A stretch of DNA of 11,068 nt, from the NCBI GenBank assembly GCA_964639885.1, contig CAZXEH010000036.1:1-11068 (forward strand). The letters run 5' to 3'. The notes below the pieces were generated by a model, which searched no databases, was not told the DNA's origin, and saw only the letters and a list, made by a program, of their open reading frames with translations. This stretch comes from JAGNLA01 sp964639885 (GTDB lineage: Bacteria > Caldisericota > Caldisericia > JAAYUI01). A program made the position numbers and the translations under genes. Below are positions 6,001-10,975 of this stretch, one piece after another. How positions within the stretch are numbered: position 1 is the stretch's first letter; each line of letters opens with the position of its first letter.

Positions 6001-8135
6001 GTGATGTCATGCTTGACATCCCAAGGGTTGTCAACCCACCGGAAGGCACCTACACAGTAAAAGTCTGGACTTCAGCCGAATCGTCACCGGCAACTTCACA
6101 GCCCTACATCATCGGTCAGTCATCAGTGACCAACGTTACTGCTACACCGACACCAAATTCAGCAGGAATTCCCGCACAGTACATCATCAAATTCAGAACA
6201 GGCCCGTCAGGGACGCTTAACAAGAATGATGACATAACTGTTGAATTCCCTGTAGGCACTTCACTGCCAACGAAGATTGATGCAAAATACATCAAGATTC
6301 ACGGTCTTGAGTGCACAACTGCGCCAATCATCACTGGTCTTCAGGTCAAGTTCTTCAACACCATGCCTGTTGGCCCAGACACTGAATGGGACATTATCGT
6401 CGATATCAACGCCGGCATCACAAACCCACCGGTTCCAAAGAATGATTACAAGATCAGGCTTTCAACAAAACCAGAACCAAAACTTGTTGACTCAACCCCA
6501 TACGAGATAACGCTTGCAACAACAATAACGGAATTTGTTGTCAAGACAGCTCCACCGACCGTTTCGGAAAAAGCAAGATGGGAACTTACGTTCAAGCTTG
6601 GAGCCAACGGAGCTCTTCTCCCTGGCGATGAAATCTTCGTCCAGATGAACGATGAAATCCTGCCAGCATCAATTGCTGCCGATTATGTCAGCATCAACGG
6701 TGTCAAACCGGCAACCGATGTCTCAATCGACGGCAAGAGACTCAAATTCAGGATCAAGAGTGGAGTTGCTGCAGGTCAGCAGGTTATCATCACAATCGAT
6801 GCCAATGCCGGTGTGAGAAACCCGGAAAAGCCAGGTTCAGAATACAGGCTCTCAGTTTTCACAACAAAGGAGCCATACGCTGTCCTCTCCGATCCGTTCA
6901 CGGTTGAAAGCTCGGTTGTGGTTACATATTCACTCAACCCGGCTGCACCAAACGGCAAACACAACTGGTATACAGTTCCGGTTTCAATCTCTCTTGAATC
7001 CAATGTCGCCGGTGATATCTCATGGCAGTATGAAGGCGAAGCATGGCAGAACTACACAACCCCGTTCTTCGTCAACAAGACCGGCCAGTCTGTCATCTAT
7101 GCCAAGTCAAAGTCCAAGAGCACAGGAACCGAGTCTGCTGCAAAACGCATCGTCATTAAGTACGACCCGAACCCGCCGAAAATCACAATAGTCAGTCCGG
7201 CAGACGGCAGCCAGGTGAAGGATCAGGTTGTCAATCTTGCAGGAAATGTCACTGAATCTGAATCAGGCGATGTAACACTCACTATGAACGGCGAAGGAAT
7301 AGCTGTCAACGGAACGACATTCACAAAACAGGTTGTTCTCAAAAACGGTCTCAACACCTTCTCCTTCCAAGCAGAGGACGCTGCAGGAAACAGCACAAGC
7401 TACACCTACAAGATCGAACTCAAGAACCAGCCACCGCTTCTCGTTGTTGAAAAGCCGGGCTTCCTTGATGTCGTCTCAAAAGTCGAGCTTGTCGATGTCG
7501 GCCAGAACAAGAAGCAGCTCAACGCAAGCCTTGACATTTCAGGCTACAGCGAGGTAGGCGTAACTTCAGTGAAGGTAACTCCAGTGACAGTGCCTGGCTC
7601 TTCACAGACAATCCCGGTCGGCGCTGACGGCAAGTTCTCTGGAACACTCAAGTTCCCTGCAGTTGGCGGACAGAACGAGTTCGATCTCGAGATCACTGAC
7701 AAGCTTGGAAATGTCGCAACAAAGAAAGTCTTTGTGAAGGTTCAGATCAAGTTTGTAACCCAGATCAACAACAGCGTTGCATCACTCAACGGCAGCCAGT
7801 TCCAGCTTCAGTCTGCTCCTTACATCGATAAGGGCAGAACATTGGTTCCGTTCAGGATTCTGGGTGAATCCTTCGGTGCAAATGTTGAATGGGATGCAAA
7901 CACAAAAACAGCAATCTATACGCTTGGCAACACCAGGATCGAGCTTGTGATCAATTCAAAACAGGCAAAGATCATAACAAACGGTGTGTCCAAAATTGTA
8001 ACCATGGATGTTCCTGCTATAATAAAGAGTGGTTCAACAATGGTGCCGATAAGGTTTGTCACAGAGAATTTCGGCGCCAAGGTAACCTGGACGCAGGCAA
8101 CAAAGACGGTTACAGTCGATTATCCTGCTTTGTAA
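3..8135 (+). CDS. Giant secreted multi-repeat surface protein with C-terminal stalk domain (5' partial)
   Basis: This 2708-residue reading frame (counted from the first ATG at base 9) encodes an exported modular protein, probably a cell-surface or extracellular structural or adhesive protein. In order it shows a hydrophobic N-terminus ending in a signal-peptidase-like VKA/G site near residue 20, repeats R1-R9 (residues about 24-1480), four Ig-like modules (1481-1906), repeats R10-R12 (1907-2301), an OmpL47-like module (2302-2390), two Ig-like modules (2391-2579) and a copper-amine-oxidase-N-like stalk domain (2580-2708). There is no LPXTG motif, SLH domain, C-terminal membrane helix or catalytic motif that I can recognise. 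The frame is open to the left edge, and the visible signal peptide lacks the basic n-region, so the true start probably lies upstream. About 31 cysteines fall before residue 1654 and only one after. Reading frame and export are firm; the precise function is unknown. Confidence 0.9.
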   Translation, partial: AIMLLMVAGMGLSLFHVEPVKAGSTSVAYAFGGAPAMNPIVKPIAKAGGYQISFTYMVSETIPSPCTAPSGCTYAAPNGPGLSITIPNDFPAPSLDPNSPGYITSTTGTVYVYNRTAVVYFPAMAVGSAVTFQYGRLGPDNPLVMPSRPNNYTFTMALRTSGRSNAITTDMPYPSSFTPVTLSPVVKVLSNMTPATVIFNPNTEKQNAECEVTFAIGAGEERSLTKGDKIRIWFDIDPANGQTLPAFVLPNEATQVPLAMPADSITVNGMKCTTTPSIQYLADVGAATALVDVVVPQDIRSSATSGTVIKVKFAKTAGIYTGRGTPYQRTVKVATMNASGTNLIEPIPDNYDNYPETLTSPPYPNCFLTGNAYRIGTSVTAPTVQVVPSTVSTEAQYTIGLFPCGAAGSLQIGATGALYANDGTISIEFPAGTVVPAKISPGSITISINGGTPSILSQEPVVSGTRISFKTPVNINGGDCISIAFTQSAHLANPSVGADNYYLKIWTSAEPTIINSGNYSITNPGYAVVNVDPNISFTSLLNPPACAPPPPVYAAPYECYRYANNDCDPTGARYTIQFSLNEACPLTVGSLIYVTFDPDYIGIVPNPTIPGNLIMVNNSICTTPAQIQPDGRTYAIFSPVTLPIKSQVTIAFLPGAGIQNPDVVEEAESYAVSIRIPCPPNPDYTIVSQPYFIKTELSNIQLVPNWNDDTSATWNTTYPYQFKPAVNTITGWRFDFCVGDYGDRATNRPNIAGGDTITIVFPEGTTLPTTAITNGVIRLGIHDENTLGLPIGTAITWPRVDNLSDFGLENVIVDGNKITMTVPSSVFVNENAKLTVFFPESLGIRTPKNAGAYVAIMWTSKEQTPVMSGPFTIGTVVQDIGVTVTPNTSQSVDENCVSGTSEITVRFRNGLSGTLVPGNFIYIVFPSGFQHSTGIMPAGTVILNGISNSAPLVGPIGNIGNFAYAIPVQDYIAPGSLIEVTFLRDALIKNPRLTQTPMIFTLTLYTTSEPAPVKSTPFELVSKVCMSCSSSPDFHSVHFWDLATGTFAKTSILMGSSGGVDGGGWLIGFRTGDVGAIVHDITKVTVEFPERTGVPSYIAPDYVRCSTTAPWSTLCGAAAGTPARSIQVEGQKVTIVFPIDVPAGFNAYIYFCEEASIIAPDRAGETRIKLSTSAEPTAVESCPFLVEPRGMSPAIVTPYPSQAGAPNVQYTIEFTLGMYGTLNVGDMINVDFIETNATQITQIDNPQFSANKIPPMYVTVNDMQCIIPIAYEPPVAATSSFKLHIQTPVSVLGNSRVKIVLSPQCRILNPTVWSPEPYNTPLPPNYMVRISTNKEVRPVDSEEYEITNPSAPTRPIVLNDPCVANLPAIYSMSFVTPLALTFNQTTPPMSSYIDITFPEGFYLPSTMSAASVRINEYLCVVSPIISNYSVRVYVPTNINAWDKVNIKFDPNLMLYNPAVAGTYNVTVSLNGGPSISGKYTVCEQINICRVEIVPGGQSSIPIGGTQVFQAKVFDCQGRVIENNLEINWTFSSDAGYISPIKGPSTTFTAFKKGEGVLMAAATYGNRTMTSTVPIIVTGLPSSLLINPQGPATLIKGQCYPYSAQLFDDYSTPHPISNNVTYEWELSSANLGTVIPSSGKSTQFCPSIEGRGYVICKATYEGTTFTARSEFIVKSGIFTLFPIPASDLGQFKVGQVSPELMFELRDENGAPKESPDTKSIVVETTSPTGMFSVDKLHWTIGTKITVSITQGFSRSTSFYYVDPGQGNVLLSGVTENVNPAYIKINYNGSSSRLRFTNETRVTSAGTPSGALTLSVRDEYNQPMPPPSDTLITINAYPIINGVVQPNPSTTGAFSASSTAWMALTDNTLTMRSGQQSIDVFYKDSVMGTYQIKARSMVYGTDIQSLIVTQAGSVGGNLTVVVDRPIALIPSDYHISVRVGSSGQLQAGLGHIYVQFPKGTELPTFGQADIKVNTAPTSIIPIVDRVTNILDIVSPVNVNANGDVMLDIPRVVNPPEGTYTVKVWTSAESSPATSQPYIIGQSSVTNVTATPTPNSAGIPAQYIIKFRTGPSGTLNKNDDITVEFPVGTSLPTKIDAKYIKIHGLECTTAPIITGLQVKFFNTMPVGPDTEWDIIVDINAGITNPPVPKNDYKIRLSTKPEPKLVDSTPYEITLATTITEFVVKTAPPTVSEKARWELTFKLGANGALLPGDEIFVQMNDEILPASIAADYVSINGVKPATDVSIDGKRLKFRIKSGVAAGQQVIITIDANAGVRNPEKPGSEYRLSVFTTKEPYAVLSDPFTVESSVVVTYSLNPAAPNGKHNWYTVPVSISLESNVAGDISWQYEGEAWQNYTTPFFVNKTGQSVIYAKSKSKSTGTESAAKRIVIKYDPNPPKITIVSPADGSQVKDQVVNLAGNVTESESGDVTLTMNGEGIAVNGTTFTKQVVLKNGLNTFSFQAEDAAGNSTSYTYKIELKNQPPLLVVEKPGFLDVVSKVELVDVGQNKKQLNASLDISGYSEVGVTSVKVTPVTVPGSSQTIPVGADGKFSGTLKFPAVGGQNEFDLEITDKLGNVATKKVFVKVQIKFVTQINNSVASLNGSQFQLQSAPYIDKGRTLVPFRILGESFGANVEWDANTKTAIYTLGNTRIELVINSKQAKIITNGVSKIVTMDVPAIIKSGSTMVPIRFVTENFGAKVTWTQATKTVTVDYPAL
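78..4448 (+). repeat. Protein repeat array R1-R9 (nine copies of a beta-rich surface module)
   Basis: Nine successive modules share four blocks. Block A is like Y-x-I-x-F followed by G-x-L-x-x-G-D-x-I-x-V-x-F-P-x-G-T. Block B is like I-x-V-N-G-x-x-C-T-x-x-P. Block C is like P-V-x-I-x-x-G-x-x-V-x-I-x-F then G-I-x-N-P. Block D is like W/S-T-S-x-E-P then V-x-S-x-P-Y/F-x-I. Approximate residue limits are R1 24-182 (divergent), R2 183-376, R3 377-523, R4 524-694, R5 695-873, R6 874-1021, R7 1022-1186, R8 1187-1345 and R9 1346-1480. Clear block D examples start at residues 504, 856, 1003, 1168 and 1328. Alternating hydrophobic residues suggest beta-sandwich folds. I saw no long nucleotide-identical repeats, so the array is old. 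I cannot name the family with confidence. Confidence 0.8.
1629..1712 (+). other. Proline/cysteine-rich insert at the front of repeat R4
   Basis: Residues about 541-568 lie between the first strand of R4 and its Y-T-I-Q-F block. They hold a run of four prolines, several Tyr and Ala, and cysteines at 544, 557 and 565. Other repeats have only a short turn here. It may be an extended linker or a disulfide-closed loop projecting from the module. This is a description of composition; no known motif is claimed. Confidence 0.5.
4449..5024 (+). repeat. Pair of related Ig-like modules (Ig1 and Ig2)
   Basis: Residues 1481-1576 and 1577-1672 are two copies of one bacterial Ig-like module. Both run I-x-P-x-G, then G-x-x-x-x-F/Y-x-A-x-V/L-F-D, a W followed by S-S, G-x-I/V-x-P, S-T-x-F, G-x-G, and A-x-Y close to the end, finishing with an I-V strand. 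The style matches Big_2-type or related Ig-like folds of surface proteins. Ig1 carries cysteines near its first strand and at the V-F-D-C turn. Ig2 carries three, including the last cysteine (C1653) before a long cysteine-poor stretch. Being adjacent and the same length, they look like an internal duplication. Confidence 0.7.
5025..5726 (+). repeat. Second pair of Ig/filamin-like modules (Ig3 and Ig4)
   Basis: Residues 1673-1784 and 1785-1906 are about 112 and 122 residues long and resemble each other. Each has a beta strand, then L/F-x-x-R-D-E followed by a proline-rich turn, a D-x-x-I/L strand, a T-G-x/A-F-S segment, and later F-Y-Y/K-x-D followed by a G and a final strand. The R-D-E plus proline turn is typical of invasin- or filamin-type Ig-like repeats, where it carries the 'extra information' loop. 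They differ from Ig1 and Ig2 and contain no cysteine. Assignment is by pattern only. Confidence 0.6.
5727..6911 (+). repeat. Protein repeat array R10-R12
   Basis: Three more copies of the R1-R9 module resume after the Ig-like block, at residues about 1907-2037, 2038-2168 and 2169-2301. They are the most regular copies, each 131-133 residues. All keep G-x-x-G-x-L and the T-S/T-K-x-E block D (starting near 2019, 2151 and 2284); R11 and R12 also keep the N-D/G-D turn and the A-G-I/V-x-N-P block. R11 retains the block B cysteine (C2102), the only cysteine after residue 1653; R10 and R12 have none. Their similarity to each other in length and spacing suggests more recent amplification than R1-R9. 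Confidence 0.8.
6912..7178 (+). other. OmpL47-like / chitobiase-type Ig module within the surface protein
   Basis: Residues 2302-2390 have the order Y-x-L, P-N-G then N-W-Y-T-x-P-V-x-I-x-L, followed by I-S-W-Q-Y-x-G-E-x-W-x-x-Y-x-x-P-F, G-x-x-V-I-Y-A and a closing I-V-I-K-Y-D-P-x-P-P. This matches the pattern of OmpL47-type beta modules ('GWYxxPVxVxL ... YxxPFxxxxxGxxxIxYxSxD') found in many bacterial surface and sugar-active enzymes. It is probably a structural spacer. The family assignment is from pattern memory and should be tested by profile search. Confidence 0.6.
7179..7745 (+). repeat. Two Ig-like modules of glucodextranase-B style
   Basis: Residues 2391-2476 start I-T-I-V-S-P-A-D-G-S-x-V and include L-A-G-N-V-T, V-x-x-x-T-F-T-K-x-V-x-L-x-x-G-x-N-T-F and A-x-D-A-A-G-N. 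This layout is typical of the Glucodextranase_B-like Ig module. Residues 2477-2579 repeat the scheme with V-x-K-P-G, L-D-I-S-G-Y-S, G-K-F-S-G-T-L, G-x-N-E-F and I-T-D-K-L-G-N. Both end with a strand leading to the next domain. They likely act as stiff spacers before the stalk domain. Confidence 0.65.
7746..8132 (+). other. C-terminal copper-amine-oxidase-N-like (stalk) domain
   Basis: Residues 2580-2708 contain the double hallmark of the Cu_amine_oxidN1 family (PF07833): G-R-T-L-V-P-F-R-I-L-G-E-S-F-G-A-N-V-E-W-D followed by T-K-T, then about 60 residues later G-S-T-M-V-P-I-R-F-V-T-E-N-F-G-A-K-V-T-W and T-K-T-V. Despite its name the domain is not an oxidase; it is a non-catalytic module widespread on exported proteins of Firmicutes and some deep-branching anaerobes. 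The protein ends immediately after it. In the absence of SLH, sortase or membrane anchors it is the best candidate for cell-surface attachment, though that role is inferred. Confidence 0.88.
7996..8023 (+). promoter_or_regulatory. Candidate extended -10 promoter for tldDE inside the upstream gene
   Basis: A perfect extended -10, TG-C-TATAAT, lies at 8015-8023, with TATAAT at 8018-8023. A TTGTAA box (four of six matches to TTGACA) sits at 7996-8001 with a 16-base spacer. The predicted start near 8030 would give tldD a leader of about 118 bases. It lies within codons for the stalk domain, so chance cannot be excluded, but it could let tldDE be expressed without the giant gene. Confidence 0.4.
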
Positions 8136-8136
8136 G

Positions 8137-8143
8137 AAGGAGG
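8137..8143 (+). promoter_or_regulatory. Strong ribosome binding site deciding the TTG start of tldD
   Basis: AAGGAGG, a full anti-Shine-Dalgarno match, starts one base after the stop codon of the surface protein and ends four bases before TTG at 8148. No ATG or GTG nearby offers a better fit, and translation from TTG gives the expected TldD N-terminus. Its strength may compensate for the weak start codon. Confidence 0.85.
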
Positions 8144-8147
8144 CATT

Positions 8148-9587
8148 TTGAAAGAGTTGATTGAAAGGGCGTTGAGGGTTGCCAAAGAGAACGGCGCCAC
8201 TTACGCTGACGTTCGAATCGTTGCCACAAATGACCAGCAGATCAAAGTCAAAAAAGGTGAGCTGGTCGGGCTAACAGACGAGGAATCAAAAGGTTTTGGA
8301 ATCAGGGTCATCGCTGACGGCGCATGGGGATTCTCCTCATCCTATCAGCTAACCCCTGACCAGGTTGAAAGGGTTGCCAAGGAAGCCGTAGCCATCGCCA
8401 AAGCTTCAGCAAAGGTTGCCCACAGCCCAGTCAGCATTGCCAAAATCGATATCCACGTTGATGATGTCCCTTCAGGCGTTTTAGACGACTCAAGGAGCAT
8501 CCCGTTGAAAAAGCGCATTGCACACGCCATGGAGGCAGACGCTTCCATGGAAATGCAGGGCATCGTCTCTCACTCCGTAAGCCTTTACAACCGCTCCCAG
8601 GAGAAGTACTTTGCATCAACCGAAGGTGCTTTCATCCGTCAGGAAGATGTGAAGTCAGGCTGTGGAATGATGGCGTTTGCCAGCGATGGAAAAACCTATG
8701 CCAGGAGATCGTATCCTGCCGGTCAGTTTGGGGACTATTCCCGTGACGGCTGGAACTTCATCGAAAGGCAGAAGCTGGTCGAAAATGGCCCAAGAACGGC
8801 TCAGGAAGCCCTTGGCATTCTGAAGGCAAAACCGTGTCCAAAGGGGAGAAAAGACATCGTGATCAATGGATCGCACATGGCGCTCCAGGTTCACGAATCC
8901 CTTGGACATCCGGTTGAGCTTGACAGAGTGCTTGGCACAGAAGCCGCCTATGCTGGAAAATCATTCATGACTCCGGATTTGCTTAACAACCTCCAGTATG
9001 GTTCGAAAATTGTAAACATCACAGCCGATGCAACCATTCCGCACGCATTCGGCGGTTTTGCCTACGATGACGAGGGTGTGAAGGCCAAAAGAGTCTATCT
9101 GATCAAGGACGGATTGTTCGTTGGATACCTGAATTCCAGAGAGGATTCAGCCCAGCTTGGACTTGAACCGATGGGAGCCATGAGGGCTTCCGGCTGGGAC
9201 AGGGTTCCAATCGTCCGTATGGTTTCAGTGAATCTTGAGCCGGGCGACCTTTCGTTTGACCAGCTCATTGGTGGAATTGAAGACGGAATCTACTTTGCCG
9301 ACACACTTTCATGGTCGATTGACGACAGACGCTGGAACTTCCAGTTCTCAACCGAAATCGGCTGGGAAATCAAGAACGGCAAGCTTGGAGAGATGATCAG
9401 ACAGCCCAGTTATCAGGGAATCACTCCTGAATTCTGGAACAGCTGCGACGGCATCGGCAACAGAGACACCTGGCGTGTTTGGGGAGTCCCGAACTGCGGC
9501 AAGGGTGAACCTATGCAGATGATGCACGTTTCGCACGGTGCTCCTCCAACAAGATTCCGTAATGTCGAAGTGGGGGTGGGCGCATGA
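8148..9587 (+). CDS. tldD: TldD metalloprotease subunit
   Basis: This 479-residue protein is TldD, the zinc-bearing subunit of the heterodimeric TldD/TldE protease. In Escherichia coli that complex removes the microcin B17 leader and degrades the antitoxin CcdA, acting on unstructured peptides inside the cell. Length is close to the usual about 480. The N-terminal domain (about 18-90) has the A-D-V-R-I start and G-x-G-I-R-V core. The C-terminal domain (about 230-475) carries the family HExxxH motif as H249-E250-S-L-G-H254, followed by E257 and D259, and the late C-G-K-G-E-P motif with C450, the expected third zinc ligand. It has no signal peptide. It begins with TTG after a full ribosome binding site, 12 bases after the surface protein gene, and ends in a 4-base overlap with tldE. 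All active-site residues are intact. The cellular substrate here is unknown. Confidence 0.96.
   Translation: MKELIERALRVAKENGATYADVRIVATNDQQIKVKKGELVGLTDEESKGFGIRVIADGAWGFSSSYQLTPDQVERVAKEAVAIAKASAKVAHSPVSIAKIDIHVDDVPSGVLDDSRSIPLKKRIAHAMEADASMEMQGIVSHSVSLYNRSQEKYFASTEGAFIRQEDVKSGCGMMAFASDGKTYARRSYPAGQFGDYSRDGWNFIERQKLVENGPRTAQEALGILKAKPCPKGRKDIVINGSHMALQVHESLGHPVELDRVLGTEAAYAGKSFMTPDLLNNLQYGSKIVNITADATIPHAFGGFAYDDEGVKAKRVYLIKDGLFVGYLNSREDSAQLGLEPMGAMRASGWDRVPIVRMVSVNLEPGDLSFDQLIGGIEDGIYFADTLSWSIDDRRWNFQFSTEIGWEIKNGKLGEMIRQPSYQGITPEFWNSCDGIGNRDTWRVWGVPNCGKGEPMQMMHVSHGAPPTRFRNVEVGVGA
9572..9587 (+). promoter_or_regulatory. tldD/tldE ATGA overlap with GGGGGTGGG ribosome binding site
   Basis: The tldE start ATG (9584-9586) shares ATGA with the tldD stop TGA (9585-9587). 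A G-rich GGGGGTGGG stretch at 9572-9580 can serve as ribosome binding site, three bases upstream of the start. This arrangement supports translational coupling, which would keep the two subunits near 1:1 as their complex requires. Confidence 0.75.
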
Positions 9588-10894
9588 ACATTCTCGAAAT
9601 AGCAAAGAAAACTCTTGCCATGTGCCAGGGCGACCAGTGTGATGTTTTCATTGTAAACTCAGACCAGTCGCTCACAAGATTTGCAAACTCCCACATCCAT
9701 CAGAATGTAAAAGAAAACGAAGTCTCCGTAATTGTGAGAATCATGAGAAACGGCAGACAGGGTGTTGGAAACGTCGGTTCACTAGATGATGAATCGCTCA
9801 AGTCGGCAGTCAGAAAAGCCTCAGAGCTTTGTGACCTTTCGGAAATCAATCCGGTAAAGTTCAACCTGCCATCGAAGGCTGAATACAAACCAGGTTCACC
9901 GATGGATGAAGAGACTGCCAACTATTCGCCGGATCAGAGGGCTGAAGCTGTAAGGAAGATGGTTGAGTATGCAAAGCCAAAGAACCTGATCCTTGCCGGC
10001 GCCTTCTCAAACGGTTGGAATGAATTAGCACTCGTAAACAACAACGGAGTTGAAGCCTACAACAAAACTGCAGATTCAAACCTCCGCTGCATCGCCATGA
10101 CCGAGAATTCATCAGGATTTGCCTCGGTTGACACAGATCACATCAGGGAAATAGACCCGACGAAGATCGTGACCGAGTCGTGCGACAGGGCTCTCGTCGG
10201 TCACAACCCGAAAGACCTCGCACCAGGCAAGTATGACGTTATCTTGACCCACTACGCTTCACACGAACTGCTTTCAAACCTCGTTTATTCCGGTGTTTCA
10301 GCCTCAGCAGCTGAAGCCGGGAACTCGTGGATCGAATCAAACCTTGGAAAGAAAGTCATTGATGAGAAGGTTTCAGTCATCGATGACCCGTTCAACCCAG
10401 CCTTCAATTCGAGAGGCTTCGATCTCGAAGGCTCCCCGAAAAAGGTTCTTCCAATCATCGAAAAGGGTGTTCCAAAAAACATCGTTTACGACTCATATTA
10501 CGCTGCAAAAACCGGTAAACAGAACACCGGTCACGGCGGGCCAGCCACCTCATCATGGGGGCCATATCCTGGCAACCTCGTTGTTTCAGGTGGCAACTCA
10601 TCGCTTGAAAAGATCATTGCTGGAACAGAAAAAGGCGTACTGATCACACGCTTCTGGTACATCGGCTTCATGAACCCGCTCAACGTCATGCTTACCGGCT
10701 TGACAAGAGACGGCCTGTTCATGGTTGAGAACGGCAAGATTGCATACGGTCTGAGGAACATGCGTTTCACAGACTCGATGCTTGATGTTTTCGGCAACGT
10801 GATTGAAATCGGCAAAGAGTCGCTTCTCCACGAAGGAATGGTGACTCCTGCAATGAAAGTCAAACTAAACTTCACAAGCGCGACATCGCAATAA
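9584..10894 (+). CDS. tldE: TldE (PmbA) non-catalytic partner subunit
   Basis: This 436-residue protein is the TldE/PmbA partner of TldD, slightly shorter than the Escherichia coli protein. It shares the TldD fold: an N-terminal domain (about 15-90) with D-V-F-I, F-A-N-S-x-I-H-Q-N and V-x-V-I-V-R strands, and a C-terminal domain from about residue 213 starting P-G-K-Y-D-V-I-L. Where TldD carries HExxxH, alignment from that strand puts S231, N232 and S236, so the zinc site is absent, as expected for TldE. Near the end it has the family's T-G-L-T-R-D-G-L-F and E-N-G-K-I strands but no C-G-K motif. TldE completes the substrate channel and is required for TldD activity. It is translationally coupled to tldD and followed by a strong terminator, marking the end of the operon. 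Confidence 0.95.
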   Translation: MNILEIAKKTLAMCQGDQCDVFIVNSDQSLTRFANSHIHQNVKENEVSVIVRIMRNGRQGVGNVGSLDDESLKSAVRKASELCDLSEINPVKFNLPSKAEYKPGSPMDEETANYSPDQRAEAVRKMVEYAKPKNLILAGAFSNGWNELALVNNNGVEAYNKTADSNLRCIAMTENSSGFASVDTDHIREIDPTKIVTESCDRALVGHNPKDLAPGKYDVILTHYASHELLSNLVYSGVSASAAEAGNSWIESNLGKKVIDEKVSVIDDPFNPAFNSRGFDLEGSPKKVLPIIEKGVPKNIVYDSYYAAKTGKQNTGHGGPATSSWGPYPGNLVVSGGNSSLEKIIAGTEKGVLITRFWYIGFMNPLNVMLTGLTRDGLFMVENGKIAYGLRNMRFTDSMLDVFGNVIEIGKESLLHEGMVTPAMKVKLNFTSATSQ

Positions 10895-10895
10895 A

Positions 10896-10914
10896 CGCCG
10901 ACCTATCGGGCGGT
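10896..10914 (+). other. Weak hairpin directly after tldE
   Basis: CGCCGA at 10896-10901 can pair with TCGGGCG at 10906-10912 with one bulged G and a CCTA loop. It is followed by TTAATTTCACAATTTT, which is only moderately T-rich. It may protect the mRNA 3' end or assist the stronger terminator 25 bases further on; it is not convincing as a terminator alone. Confidence 0.35.
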
Positions 10915-10938
10915 TAATTTCACAATTTTGTACATCCT

Positions 10939-10975
10939 GAACTCCTCGGAATGAATCCGAGGAGTTCTTTATTTC
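10939..10975 (+). terminator. Intrinsic terminator of the surface protein-tldDE unit
   Basis: GAACTCCTCGGA at 10939-10950 pairs perfectly over 12 bases with TCCGAGGAGTTC at 10956-10967 around a five-base loop ATGAA. TTTATTTC follows at once. The reverse side has no T-run, so it terminates only the + strand transcript. It lies 45 bases after the tldE stop. Confidence 0.9.

Noticed and set aside
7746..8132. A copper-dependent oxidase activity for the C-terminal domain.
   Set aside because: The family name comes from the N-terminal, non-catalytic domain of copper amine oxidases. No catalytic Tyr motif or His copper-ligand set is present.
10262..10279. H-E-L-L-S-N in TldE (residues 227-232) as a remnant metalloprotease motif.
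   Set aside because: It lies four residues before the position equivalent to the TldD HExxxH motif and lacks the second histidine. It looks coincidental.
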